Source of the DNA: Streptomyces sp. NRRL S-87
Lineage (GTDB): Bacteria; Actinomycetota; Actinomycetes; Streptomycetales; Streptomycetaceae
DNA: 64,000 nt
Direction of reading: 5' to 3'
Assembly (NCBI RefSeq): GCF_000719335.1
Contig: NZ_JOGB01000058.1
Coordinates: 23,486 to 87,485 of the forward strand
The notes beneath the pieces were generated by a model, which was not told the DNA's origin, did not search any database, and worked only from the letters and a program-made list of their open reading frames with translations. The translations under genes were made by a program, and so were the position numbers. Shown here one piece after another: positions 16,254-24,858 of the stretch. Position 1 is the first letter of the stretch; each line of letters begins with the position of its first letter.

Positions 16254-16639
16254 GGGTGCAACACCTCCTCCTCAAAGTCTGGGCGTCGGCGGCCCGGCGG
16301 CACAAGCGACGCCCTGACGCTAGGGAAAAGTCGCCGCATATGCCGGAGGGATGTCCCTCCGTCATCCGCAAGGGTGGCTCGGACCGACGTTCGGGCAACC
16401 GGAGGGGGCGGGGGAGCGTCTTCGGGGGTGTAGGTGTGACCTCGTGGACCGTGAGGGGCCCGACGGGGTGGTGACGGGGGTCTCGGCGGGTCGCCCGCCG
16501 CGGGTGCGGACCGTGCGGCCGTCCGTCGCCCAAGGGGCCTGACCTGCGGGTCCGTACCCGACGACGGAGTCGGGCGCAGGCGATCGCGGGGCGCGGCCGG
16601 GCAGGATACTGCAAGATCGCGAAATTCGGGACGCCGCGT
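16254..16639. other. Long intergenic region between uma2 and hrdD
   Basis: I see no convincing gene here; the open frames in both directions lack ribosome sites and codon bias. A perfect inverted repeat GGAGGGATGTCCCTCC lies at 16345-16360, about 90 bases upstream of the uma2 start, and could be an operator. The rest is likely promoter and leader sequence. Confidence 0.5.
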
Positions 16640-16666
16640 GGGAATTCTGTCCCGATTGCAGTCGTT
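16640..16666 (+). promoter_or_regulatory. hrdD: SigR-type promoter of hrdD
   Basis: GGGAAT at 16640-16645, an 18-bp spacer and GTT at 16664-16666 match the known Streptomyces SigR consensus (GGGAAT-N18-GTT), so thiol-oxidative stress would raise HrdD. hrdD of S. coelicolor is known to have a SigR-dependent promoter, which supports the call. The start codon is 88 bases downstream. Confidence 0.75.
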
Positions 16667-16753
16667 GTTTCCTTCGGATGCGGGGCGCTCGCGAGAGAGT
16701 CCCGACAGCCGCACGAGCCACACCGCGACCGAACTCATCGCAAGGGAGCACGC

Positions 16754-17752
16754 ATGGCAACCCGCGCCGTCGCCCGTCGTCAGTCCGACACGGCCAGCAC
16801 CGGTACGTCCGGCACCGTCCGCGCCGTCAGCGGGGAGATCGCAGACCGCGACCTGGTCGGCATGTACCTGGACGAGATCGCGCGCACCCCGCTGCTCGAC
16901 GCCGCGAAGGAAGTGGAGCTCTCGCAGATCATCGAGGCGGGCGTGTTCGCCCGGCAGATCCTCGACGGCGAGCTGGAGAGCACCTCCGCAGGCGCCACGC
17001 GCGAGGAGCTCCAGCAGCTGGCCGCCGCCGGAGACCGGGCCAAGGAGGTCTTCATCCGGTCCAACCTGCGCCTGGTCGTGGCGGTGGCGCGCCGCTACCC
17101 GCGCAGCGGGCTGCCCCTGCTCGACCTCATCCAGGAGGGCAACGCCGGCCTGGTCAGGGCCGTGGAGAAGTTCGACTACACCAAGGGCTTCAAGTTCTCC
17201 ACGTACGCCACCTGGTGGATCCGCCAGGCCATCACCCGCTCCATCGCCGACCAGTCCCGCACCATCCGGCTCCCCGTCCACCTCGTCGAGGAGCTCGGCC
17301 GGATCCGGCGCGTGCAGCGCGAGTTCAACCGCGAGCACGGCCGTGAGCCGGAGCACGCGGAGATCGCCGCCGAGCTCGGCTCCACCGAGCAGCGGGTGGG
17401 CGACGTCCTCGACTGGGCCCGCGACCCGGTGAGCCTCAACATGTCCGTGGACGACGAGGGCGAGACCCAGTTCGGCGACCTGCTGGAGGACACCTCCGCG
17501 ATCTCGCCCGAGCAGTCGGTGCTCTCGCTGCTGCGCACCGAGGAGCTCGAGGACCTGATCGGCAAGCTCGACGACCGCACCGCCTCGATCATCAAGATGC
17601 GGTACGGCATCGACGACGGCCGGGAGCGCACCCTGACCGAGGTCGGCAAGGAGCACGGCCTGACCCGCGAGCGGATCCGCCAGATCGAGAAGCACGCGCT
17701 GCTGGAGCTCAAGCGGATGGCCCGCGACACGGGCTTCGACGCCGCCGCCTGA
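16754..17752 (+). CDS. hrdD: Group 2 RNA polymerase sigma factor HrdD
   Basis: This 332-residue sigma-70 protein lacks the long acidic N-terminus of HrdB. It has region 1.2/2.1 (DLVGMYLDEIARTPLL), region 2.2-2.4 (LDLIQEGNAGLVRAVEKFDY and FSTYATWWIRQAI), region 3 and the region 4 helix-turn-helix (TLTEVGKEHGLTRERIRQIE). The N-terminus MATRAVARRQS and overall size match HrdD of S. coelicolor as I recall it. HrdD shares promoter preference with HrdB and is not essential. AAGGGAGCACGC precedes the ATG. Confidence 0.88.
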   Translation: MATRAVARRQSDTASTGTSGTVRAVSGEIADRDLVGMYLDEIARTPLLDAAKEVELSQIIEAGVFARQILDGELESTSAGATREELQQLAAAGDRAKEVFIRSNLRLVVAVARRYPRSGLPLLDLIQEGNAGLVRAVEKFDYTKGFKFSTYATWWIRQAITRSIADQSRTIRLPVHLVEELGRIRRVQREFNREHGREPEHAEIAAELGSTEQRVGDVLDWARDPVSLNMSVDDEGETQFGDLLEDTSAISPEQSVLSLLRTEELEDLIGKLDDRTASIIKMRYGIDDGRERTLTEVGKEHGLTRERIRQIEKHALLELKRMARDTGFDAAA

Positions 17753-17759
17753 TCCCGCG

Positions 17760-17786
17760 GGGCGCCCGCCCGGTCCGCGGGCGCCC
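17760..17786. terminator. Terminator between hrdD and the WYL regulator gene
   Basis: GGGCGCCCGC pairs exactly with GCGGGCGCCC across a 7-nt loop, eight bases after the hrdD stop. It lies between convergent genes and may serve both. Confidence 0.6.
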
Positions 17787-17858
17787 GCCCGCCGGTCCAG
17801 TCCCGGCCCGTACGCGCCCCCCGCTCGTAGGCGCTTCCCGGCTCCGGCCGGCGTACCC

Positions 17859-18860
17859 TCACGCCCCCGGCGCGGCGTCCGCGCCGCCCGCCACCGCCGC
17901 GGCGGTGAGGCGGGCGCCGAGCACCGCGGCGGCGTCCGCCAGGACCGCGGGGGAGCGCACCGCGAACGGCACGCCCGCCAGCGCCAGCCGCATCGCCACC
18001 CAGTCGGGCTGGTCGGACGTCGTGAACCGGAGCCGGCTGCGCCCGGGGTCCCCGGGCTCCGGCTCCGGCGTGCCCACCCAGTACGGCACCACAGTGGCCA
18101 CCCGCTCCGCCGGCGCCTCGAAGACGACCTCCGCCCCGTACGGCGCCTGCCCCCGCCCCGACCGCATCGCCCGCTCCACGAACGCCAGCGCGTCCCCCAT
18201 GGGCAGCTCCCGCGCCGCGAACCGGGCCCCCGTCCCGAACGGCTCGCGCACCCGGTCCACCCGGAACGTCCGCCAGTCCGCCCGCTCCAGGTCGTACGCC
18301 ACCAGGTACCAGCGGCGCCCCGTCGAGACCAGTCGGTACGGCTCCACCAGCCGCTTCGAGCTCCGCCCGTCCCCCGCCTCGTACGCGAACCGCAGCCGCT
18401 CCCGCCCCGTCGCCGCGGCCGCGATGGACGTGAGCGTGTGCGGATCGATGCTCGCCCCGTCGCCGCGCGACAGCGCCGACGTGGCGGACTGCAGGGTGCT
18501 CACCCGGTGCCGCAGGCGCGACGGCAGCACCTGCTCGAGCTTCGCCAGGGCCCGTACGGACGCCTCCTCGACCCCCTCGATGGCGTGCCCGGCGCCGGCC
18601 CGCAGCCCCACCGCGATCGCCACCGCCTCCTCGTCGTCCAGCACCAGCGGCGGCATCGCCGCCCCCGCCACCAGCCGGTATCCGCCGACGGCACCCTTGG
18701 ACGCCTCCACCGGATATCCCAGCTCGCGCAGCCGGTCGATGTCCCGCCGGATGGTGCGGCCGCTCACCCCGAGCCGCTCGGCCAGCTCGCTGCCGGGCCA
18801 TTCCCGGGGCGTCTGCAGGAGGGACAGCAGGGTCAGGAGGCGTGCGGGGGTGTCAGTCAT
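17859..18860 (-). CDS. WYL-domain transcriptional regulator (YafY type)
   Basis: This 333-residue regulator has an N-terminal winged helix (LAERLGVSGRTIRRDIDRLRELGYPV), a WYL domain in the middle (YRLVSTGRRWYLVAYDLERADWRTFRVDRV) and a C-terminal WCX-like part. WYL domains sense nucleic acids or small ligands. It is divergent from a DHA2 pump with only 61 bases between start codons and an inverted repeat inside, so it very likely controls that pump. Confidence 0.9.
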   Translation of the reverse strand: MTDTPARLLTLLSLLQTPREWPGSELAERLGVSGRTIRRDIDRLRELGYPVEASKGAVGGYRLVAGAAMPPLVLDDEEAVAIAVGLRAGAGHAIEGVEEASVRALAKLEQVLPSRLRHRVSTLQSATSALSRGDGASIDPHTLTSIAAAATGRERLRFAYEAGDGRSSKRLVEPYRLVSTGRRWYLVAYDLERADWRTFRVDRVREPFGTGARFAARELPMGDALAFVERAMRSGRGQAPYGAEVVFEAPAERVATVVPYWVGTPEPEPGDPGRSRLRFTTSDQPDWVAMRLALAGVPFAVRSPAVLADAAAVLGARLTAAAVAGGADAAPGA

Positions 18861-18880
18861 GGACCCATTCTCGCGGTAAA

Positions 18881-18899
18881 TAGGTCACGATCTGGCCTA
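18881..18899. promoter_or_regulatory. Inverted-repeat operator between WYL regulator and pump
   Basis: TAGGTCA-CGATC-TGGCCTA is a 7-bp inverted repeat with one mismatch, placed in the middle of the 61-bp divergent spacer. It is the best operator candidate for the WYL regulator. Confidence 0.5.
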
Positions 18900-18921
18900 C
18901 TGCCGGGCTAGCGTTCCTCCC

Positions 18922-20475
18922 ATGACCAGCACCCAGAAGGAACAACAGCCCGCCGCGCCCGGGCCCGACCGCGATCCCGCCGACCCCATAGCCCCCTCCG
19001 CCGACCGGCGCCGCTGGTTCGCCCTCGCGATCGTCATGACCGCGGCGTTCATGGACCTCGTCGACGTCACGATCGTCAACATCGCCCTGCCCAGCATGAA
19101 GGCGGACATGGCCGCCTCCGACACGGCGATCCAGTGGATCACCGCCGGATATGCACTGGCCTTCGCCGCCGCCCTGATCACCGGCGGCCGTCTCGGTGAC
19201 ATCTACGGGCGCAAGCGCCTTTTCCTCGTCGGCATCGCCGGCTTCACCGCCGCGTCGGCGCTGTGCGGCCTGGCCGCCAACCCCGAGATGCTCGTCGCCT
19301 CCCGCCTCCTGCAGGGCGGCATGGCGGCCATGATGGTCCCGCAGGTGCTGGCGATCATCCACGTCACCTTCCCCGCCGAGGAGCGCGGCAAGGTGTTCGG
19401 CATGTTCGGCGCGGTCGTCGGCCTCGGTGCCGTCTCCGGCCCGATGCTGGGCGCGCTGCTCACCGAGTGGAACCTCTTCGGCCTCGAGTGGCGCCCGATC
19501 TTCCTGATCAACCTGCCCGTCGGCATCGCCGGCCTGCTGCTCGGCGCCAGGTTCATCCGGGAGTCCAAGGCCCCCGTCGCGCTGCGCCTCGACCTGGTCG
19601 GCGTCGTCCTGGTCAGCCTGGGCCTGGTCATGCTGATCTACCCGCTGACGCACGGCCGCGAGGCCGGCTGGCCGACGTGGGGCTTCGTCTCGATGGGCGC
19701 CACGCCGCTCGTCTTCGCCGCCTTCGTCGCGTACGAGAAGTACAAGACCCAGAAGGACGGCTCCCCGCTGGTCGAGCTCTCGCTCTTCCGCATCAAGAGC
19801 TTCGCGGGCGGCATCGCGGTCCAGCTGACCTTCGGCATCGCGACCGGCATCTTCTTCCTCTGCTGGACGCTCTACATGCAGCTCGGCCTCGGCTGGACCC
19901 CGCTGCACGCCGGTCTGACGGGCATCCCGTTCTCCCTGGCCGTCTCGGCCGCGGCCGGACTGTCCGTGCAGAAGCTCGTGCCGCGCTTCGGCCGCGGGGT
20001 GCTGCAGGCCGGTGCGCTGGTCATGGCCCTCGGCGTGCTGCTCTACATCTGGGAGGCCAACCGCTACGGCCTCGAGATCGCCTCCTGGCAGATGGCGCTC
20101 CCGCTGGTCGTCATGGGCGTGGGCATGGGCCTGATCGTGGCGCCGCTGACCGACGCCGTGCTCTCCGAGGTGCCGCGCGAGCACGCCGGCTCCGCGTCCG
20201 GTCTGATCAACACCACGGGCCAGATGGGCAACGCGCTCGGCCTCGGCCTGGTCTCCGTCGTCTTCTTCACGATCGTCGACGACCGGCTTCCCGAGGCCGA
20301 CCCCGCCCTGGCCTTCACGGACGCCTTCCAGAACGCGCTGTGGTACGTCATCGCGGTCCTCGCCCTGATCTTCGCGGTGATGTCCTTCCTCCCCCGCCAC
20401 CAGCGACGCCCCGCCCCCGAGACGGCCGACGCCCCGCTGGACACCGCGGACGCCCCCACGAAGGTCCCGGCGTAA
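18922..20475 (+). CDS. DHA2-family MFS efflux transporter
   Basis: This 517-residue, 14-helix transporter has the DHA2 signature VDVTIVNIALPSMK in helix 1 and GGRLGDIYGRKR after helix 2. It is related to, but distinct from, the pump at 13117. It is divergent from the WYL regulator. Proton-driven export of hydrophobic compounds is expected; the substrate is unknown. Confidence 0.9.
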   Translation: MTSTQKEQQPAAPGPDRDPADPIAPSADRRRWFALAIVMTAAFMDLVDVTIVNIALPSMKADMAASDTAIQWITAGYALAFAAALITGGRLGDIYGRKRLFLVGIAGFTAASALCGLAANPEMLVASRLLQGGMAAMMVPQVLAIIHVTFPAEERGKVFGMFGAVVGLGAVSGPMLGALLTEWNLFGLEWRPIFLINLPVGIAGLLLGARFIRESKAPVALRLDLVGVVLVSLGLVMLIYPLTHGREAGWPTWGFVSMGATPLVFAAFVAYEKYKTQKDGSPLVELSLFRIKSFAGGIAVQLTFGIATGIFFLCWTLYMQLGLGWTPLHAGLTGIPFSLAVSAAAGLSVQKLVPRFGRGVLQAGALVMALGVLLYIWEANRYGLEIASWQMALPLVVMGVGMGLIVAPLTDAVLSEVPREHAGSASGLINTTGQMGNALGLGLVSVVFFTIVDDRLPEADPALAFTDAFQNALWYVIAVLALIFAVMSFLPRHQRRPAPETADAPLDTADAPTKVPA

Positions 20476-20816
20476 CCCTCCGGGCGCCCCGCGCCCACCC
20501 TCCCCGGGGCTCCGCCCCGGACCCCGCGCCTCGAACGCCAGCGAGGCTGGTCCTGCAGCCCCACCGCCCCGGACATGCCCGGGGCGGATGCAGAACCCAG
20601 CCCGCGCGGCGTTCGAGCGCACCCGGCGCGGAGCGCCTGGGGTTTTCGGGCGGAGCTCGGCGAGCCCGGGTTGCTGGTCGCTGAGCGGGCGATGCCAGCC
20701 CGCGCGGCGTTTGAGCGCACCCGGCGCGCAGCGCCCGGGTTTCCCGGGCGGAGCCCGGCGGGGCGGCGTCTGTGGTCGCAAGCCACAGTTGCGACCGGCA
20801 CGGGAGCCGCACACGC
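20476..20816. repeat. Extragenic repeat region
   Basis: This 341-bp gap holds GGGGCTCCGCCCCGGACCCC with a following CGCCTCGAACGCCAGCGAGG segment, a form widespread between Streptomyces genes. It also holds two diverged direct copies of about 100 bp, beginning CCAGCCCGCGCGGCGTT near 20592 and 20696. No gene is convincing on either strand. The repeats contain self-complementary GC runs and may act as terminators. Confidence 0.6.
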
Positions 20817-21932
20817 ATGATCCTCACCGTCACGCCCAACCCCTCCCTGGACCGCACCTACGAGGTTCCGGCCCTGACCCGCGGCACCCTGCACCGCGCC
20901 ACCGCCGACCGGGTCGAGCCCGGAGGCAAAGGCGTCAACGTCTCCCGCGCCGTCGCCGCCGCGGGCGGCCGCACCATCGCCGTCCTCCCGCTCGGCGGCG
21001 CCCCCGGCGCGCTCGTCGGGGAGCTCCTCGGCGCCCAGGGCATCGACGTGACCGCGGTGAGCATCGCCGGCAACACCCGCTCCAACATCGCCGTCGTCGA
21101 ACCCGACGCCACCCTCACCAAGATCAACGCACTGGGTCCGGAGCTGACCCCCACCGAGGCCGCCCTGCTCCTCGACAGCGTGCGCGCCCAGGCGCCCGCC
21201 GCGGACTGGATCGCCTGCTGCGGCAGCCTGCCGCGCGGACTGCCGCAGGAGTGGTACGCCGACCTCATCGCGGTCGCCCACGACGCGGGCGCCCGCGTCG
21301 CACTGGACACCTCGGGCCCCGCGCTGCTGGCGGCCCTCCCGGCCGGCCCCGACCTGGTCAAGCCGAACGCGGCGGAGCTCGCCGAGGCGGTCGGCCGCCC
21401 GCTCGCCACCGTGGGCGAGGCCGCACAGGCGGCCCGCGAGCTCCGGCACCGGGGCGCCCGGGCGGTGCTCGCCAGCCTCGGCGCCGCCGGGCAACTGCTC
21501 GTCGACGCGACGGGCACGTACTACGGATACGCCCGCGTGGACGCCGTCCGCAGCGTCGTCGGCGCCGGCGACGCGGCCCTGGCCGGCTTCCTGCTCGCGA
21601 CCGCCGCGCCGGCCGCCGGGACCGCCGCGCCGGCCGCCGGGACCGCCGCGCCGGCCGCCGGGACCGCCGCGCCGGCAGCCGCGACCGAGGCCACCGCCGC
21701 GACCGACGCCGACGCCGTCGCCGGGACCGACGCCGGGCCCACCGGACCGGGGCCGGGCTCCGACCCGGCGGCCGCACTCGCCTCCGCGCTCGCCTCCGCC
21801 CTCGCGCACGGCGCCGCCGCGGTCGGCCTGCCGGGCAGCGCGATGCCCACTCCCGCCGACCTCGACCCGTCCGCGGTCACCGTCGTGACGCCCCCGGACG
21901 ACATCCCCGCGGACCGCCCCCTGGACCACTGA
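20817..21932 (+). CDS. PfkB-family hexose kinase (1-phosphofructokinase type)
   Basis: This 371-residue sugar kinase begins MILTVTPNPSLDRTYEV, as 1-phosphofructokinase and tagatose-6-phosphate kinases do, has the first PfkB signature GGKGVNVSRAVAAAGG, and the second with catalytic Asp in VVGAGDAALAGFL. Directly after that motif there is an insertion of about 50 residues made of TAAPAAG repeats and Ala/Asp/Thr-rich sequence, before the final helix. That makes it longer than the usual ~310 residues. No phosphotransferase genes are adjacent, so the substrate is uncertain. Confidence 0.85.
   Translation: MILTVTPNPSLDRTYEVPALTRGTLHRATADRVEPGGKGVNVSRAVAAAGGRTIAVLPLGGAPGALVGELLGAQGIDVTAVSIAGNTRSNIAVVEPDATLTKINALGPELTPTEAALLLDSVRAQAPAADWIACCGSLPRGLPQEWYADLIAVAHDAGARVALDTSGPALLAALPAGPDLVKPNAAELAEAVGRPLATVGEAAQAARELRHRGARAVLASLGAAGQLLVDATGTYYGYARVDAVRSVVGAGDAALAGFLLATAAPAAGTAAPAAGTAAPAAGTAAPAAATEATAATDADAVAGTDAGPTGPGPGSDPAAALASALASALAHGAAAVGLPGSAMPTPADLDPSAVTVVTPPDDIPADRPLDH
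21601..21684. repeat. 21-bp tandem repeat inside the PfkB kinase gene
   Basis: The unit CCGCCGCGCCGGCCGCCGGG plus A occurs three times exactly and once degenerate. Being a multiple of three, it lengthens the protein by seven residues per copy without a frameshift. Confidence 0.85.
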
Positions 21933-21947
21933 CCCGCACCGGCACCC

Positions 21948-22013
21948 GGGCCCACCCCTTACCGCACCCGGGCCCACCCCTTACCGCACCCGCGCCCACC
22001 CCTTACCGCACCC
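21948..22013. repeat. 22-bp tandem repeat over the 3' end of the DUF6227 gene
   Basis: Three consecutive 22-bp units (CCACCCCTTACCGCACCC core) follow the kinase gene. The innermost copy contains the stop codon of the minus-strand gene, so the end of that gene has been duplicated outwards. Confidence 0.8.
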
Positions 22014-22848
22014 GGGCCCGCACCTCCATCGCCTCCCGGGCCGCCCGCTCGCTCGCGTAGACCTCGCACATGTGCCGCCCGTCGGGCGTGGCCGTGTGCT
22101 CCACCTCCCACAGGCTGCACTCCGTACCGTCCAGCAGCACGAAGGCGTGCTCGTACAGGGTGAAGCCGGCGTCGCGGCCGTCCGCCAGGCACTGCCGGCT
22201 CCCGAAGGCCTGCGTGATCTGGTGCGCGTACGCAGAGGTCAGCAGCCGGGCGACCGCCGGCCCCGGCCGGTCCGCGTTCTCCGCCCGGCGCAGGACCCGG
22301 CGCGCGTGGTCCGCCGAGTCGTCCACCGCGTACATCCGGCGCTGCCGCGGCAGGCTCGGCCGCGCGAACAGGGCGCCCAGCACCGCCAGATCGTGCTCCG
22401 GGCCGTCGTCGGCCGCCAGCGCCGCGTACGCCGCGAGGTCCGCGGCCGAGAGGTCGTACTCCTCGCCGACCAGCCGGTCCACGGCCAGGCCCAGCTCCTC
22501 CTTGTCCGCGAACACCTCGTGCCGCAGGGCGCTCGCCCCGGGCGCGCGGTGGGCCAGCTCCCACAGCGAGACCGCCTCGCCGTCCGCCAGCAGGTAGGTG
22601 TGCCGGTACGCCTCGTGGTGCAGCCCGGTGACGGAGCTGTGGTGCGAGGAGTGCAGCGCGGAGCTGTGCGCGAGCGCCGTGCCGATGCGCTCGACCAACT
22701 GGTCGGGGAGGTCGAAGGAGTTCAGGGCGCGGCCCAGGAGTCGCTCGAGGTGGGCCTCGGTTGTCTCGTACGGATCGCTCAACGTGGTCTCCAGGCCGTC
22801 GCAGCTAGTCACTTCACGGATGCTCAACGTAGCCCCTGGGGCCGACAT
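22003..22848 (-). CDS. DUF6227-family protein
   Basis: This protein of about 281 residues matches the Streptomyces DUF6227 type in length and layout. It holds two related halves, each with a stretch like HEAYRHTYLLADGEAVSLWE and LYEHAFVLLDGTECSLWEVE that reads as a beta-rich repeated unit. It has no signal peptide or catalytic motif that I recognise. An in-frame ATG 17 codons earlier (22899) is possible; MSAPGATLSIREV looks the more natural N-terminus. The stop lies inside a tandem repeat. Confidence 0.75.
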   Translation of the reverse strand: MSAPGATLSIREVTSCDGLETTLSDPYETTEAHLERLLGRALNSFDLPDQLVERIGTALAHSSALHSSHHSSVTGLHHEAYRHTYLLADGEAVSLWELAHRAPGASALRHEVFADKEELGLAVDRLVGEEYDLSAADLAAYAALAADDGPEHDLAVLGALFARPSLPRQRRMYAVDDSADHARRVLRRAENADRPGPAVARLLTSAYAHQITQAFGSRQCLADGRDAGFTLYEHAFVLLDGTECSLWEVEHTATPDGRHMCEVYASERAAREAMEVRARVR

Positions 22849-22953
22849 CCCGCCCGGGTAATCGAAAGACGTACGGCGCCCCCGCCGGGTTCCCGCCACC
22901 CGGGCGCACCGTCCCGGCCACCGTCTCCGCAGGTCGCCGCGCCGCCGCCGGCG

Positions 22954-23991
22954 TCAGTACAGGTCCCGGTACGCCGGGAACACCCCGCCCGGCCCGTCCA
23001 CCCCCTCGGCCGCCAGCACCGCCCGCACCACCGCCCGCGCCAGCACGTCCGCGCCCGCCGCGAGCACCGCGTTGTACTCGTCCAGGTCCTCCGCCGGCCG
23101 TTCGCCGGCCGACAGGGCGAAGACCGTGTCCCCGTCGTGCATGAGGTGCACCGGCCGCACCGCCCGCGCCAGCCCGTCGTGCGCGGTGCCCGCCAGCTTG
23201 CGGGCCTGCGCCCGGGTCAGCCGGGCGTCCGTGCCGACCACGGCGAGCGTCGTGTTGAGCGGCGGCCGTACGAACCCGGCGGCGCGCTCCCGCGTCTCCT
23301 CCCGCGCCCGCTCCAGCCGGGCCAGCGCCGCCGCGTGCACCGCCTCGGCCGGGTACGCGATCCGCCCCTCGTGCATGCGCCCGTACAGCACCCCGGTCGC
23401 CGGATCGAGTACCGAGCCGACCGCGTTGACGACCACCAGCGCGCCCACGGTCGTCCCGGACGCCAGCCGGACGCTCGCCGACCCGGTACCGCCCTTCAGC
23501 CCCCCGGCCACCGCGCCGGCGCCCGCGCCCACCGAGCCCTGCGCCACCCGCGCGCCCACCGCCGAGGCGGCCGCCGCCGTCACCGCGGCCCGCCCCAGGG
23601 CGGCGTCGGGCCGGGCCCGCCAGTCGCCGCCCCGGCCGAGGTCGAACAGCGCCGCGGCGGGCACCACCGGCACCACCTGCCCCGGCTCCGGTCCGACCGG
23701 CACCCCGCGCCCCTGCTCCTCCAGCCAGGCCATCACCCCGGAGGCCGCGTCCAGCCCGTACGCGCTCCCGCCGGTCAGCACCACCGCGTCCACCCGCTGC
23801 ACCAGGGCCAGCGGGTCGAGCGCGTCCGTCTCGCGGGTGCCGGGGCCGCCGCCGCGCACGTCCACGGCGGCCACCGCGCCGCCCTCGGGCGCGAGGACCA
23901 CCGTGGTCCCCGACAGCGCGCCCGGCCCGGTCAGTTCGGCGTGCCCGACCCGCAGCCCCGCCACATCCGTCAGTGCGTCTACCCGGTCCAT
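22954..23991 (-). CDS. P1-family peptidase (DmpA/NylC-like Ntn hydrolase)
   Basis: This 345-residue protein belongs to the S58/P1 family of self-cleaving hydrolases. It shows VLTGGSAYGLDAASGVM, GAGAGAVAGGLKGGTGSAS and, near residue 246, PPLNTTLAVVGTD. In NylC-type members the chain is cut between Asn and Thr and the new N-terminal Thr is the nucleophile; Asn246-Thr247 fits that. Members act as aminopeptidases, beta-peptidases or oligo-amide hydrolases, so the substrate is open. Confidence 0.87.
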   Translation of the reverse strand: MDRVDALTDVAGLRVGHAELTGPGALSGTTVVLAPEGGAVAAVDVRGGGPGTRETDALDPLALVQRVDAVVLTGGSAYGLDAASGVMAWLEEQGRGVPVGPEPGQVVPVVPAAALFDLGRGGDWRARPDAALGRAAVTAAAASAVGARVAQGSVGAGAGAVAGGLKGGTGSASVRLASGTTVGALVVVNAVGSVLDPATGVLYGRMHEGRIAYPAEAVHAAALARLERAREETRERAAGFVRPPLNTTLAVVGTDARLTRAQARKLAGTAHDGLARAVRPVHLMHDGDTVFALSAGERPAEDLDEYNAVLAAGADVLARAVVRAVLAAEGVDGPGGVFPAYRDLY

Positions 23992-24078
23992 GCGTCATCC
24001 GTACCAGTTCTCGTCAACTTCCGCCCCGGCGGGCGGGTTTGGCGGGGGTTCATCATGGAATGCGGGAGTATGAGGCGC

Positions 24079-24726
24079 ATGGCAACGAACACGACGGGCG
24101 AGGCCGTCCCGCGCCAGCAGGGCCGGCCCCGCACCCGACCTGACACCGAAGCGCCTCCCGCGGAACGGGGGTTGGCCTGGCTGCTGGCCGCCACCGGCGC
24201 CGCCGGGGTGCTGGCCTCCTGGGTCATCACCCTCGACAAGTTCCTGCTGCTGGAGGACCCGGACTTCAAGCCGGCCTGCAGCCTGAACCCCGTGGTCTCG
24301 TGCGGCAACGTCATGCAGAGCGAGCAGGCCGCCGCCTTCGGCTTCCCCAACCCGATGCTGGGCCTCGTCGCGTACGGCGTGGTCGTCTGCGTCGCCGTGG
24401 GCATGCTGGCCGGCGCCCGCTACCGGGGCTGGTTCTGGCTGGGCCTGTCGGCCGGCCAGCTCTTCGGGACGTCCTTCTGCGCGTGGCTCATGTTCCAGTC
24501 CCTGTACCGGATCAACGCCCTGTGCCTGTGGTGCTGCCTGGCCTGGGTGGCGACCCTGCTGATGTTCTGGTTCACGCTCGCCCGGAACGTCCGCACCGGG
24601 GTGCTGCCCGCCCCGCGCTGGCTCCGGGGCTTCTTCGGGGAGTTCCCCTGGGTCGCGCCGGTCCTGCACGTCGGGGTCATCGGGATGCTGATCCTGACCC
24701 GCTGGTGGGACTTCTGGATCGGCTGA
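24079..24726 (+). CDS. Vitamin K epoxide reductase (VKOR) family protein
   Basis: This membrane protein of about 215 residues has four to five helices and the VKOR cysteine set: loop pair C67 and C75 (ACSLNPVVSCGNVM) and active-site CxxC at C149-C152 (ALCLWCC). Bacterial VKORs use quinones to reoxidise a DsbA-like partner and so drive disulfide formation outside the membrane. Three in-frame ATGs (24055, 24070, 24079) are close together; I chose the last. Disulfide supply would suit the nearby chaplins, each with two cysteines, but that link is inference. Confidence 0.85.
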   Translation: MATNTTGEAVPRQQGRPRTRPDTEAPPAERGLAWLLAATGAAGVLASWVITLDKFLLLEDPDFKPACSLNPVVSCGNVMQSEQAAAFGFPNPMLGLVAYGVVVCVAVGMLAGARYRGWFWLGLSAGQLFGTSFCAWLMFQSLYRINALCLWCCLAWVATLLMFWFTLARNVRTGVLPAPRWLRGFFGEFPWVAPVLHVGVIGMLILTRWWDFWIG

Positions 24727-24773
24727 ACCGCCCGTCCCCTTCCGGTGCTTCCCCTGTGACGACTACAACGACG

Positions 24774-24806
24774 GGACCCCCGGCGGCTGGTGGCCGCCGG
24801 GGGTCC
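24774..24806. terminator. Bidirectional terminator between VKOR and rodlin genes
   Basis: A perfect 14-bp stem (GGACCCCCGGCGGC with its complement) surrounds a 5-nt loop, between two convergent genes. Confidence 0.75.
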
Positions 24807-24858
24807 TGCACATCGCTCCACGGGCGTCACGGGCCCGGACGGGGAGAGGGAGCGGAGA

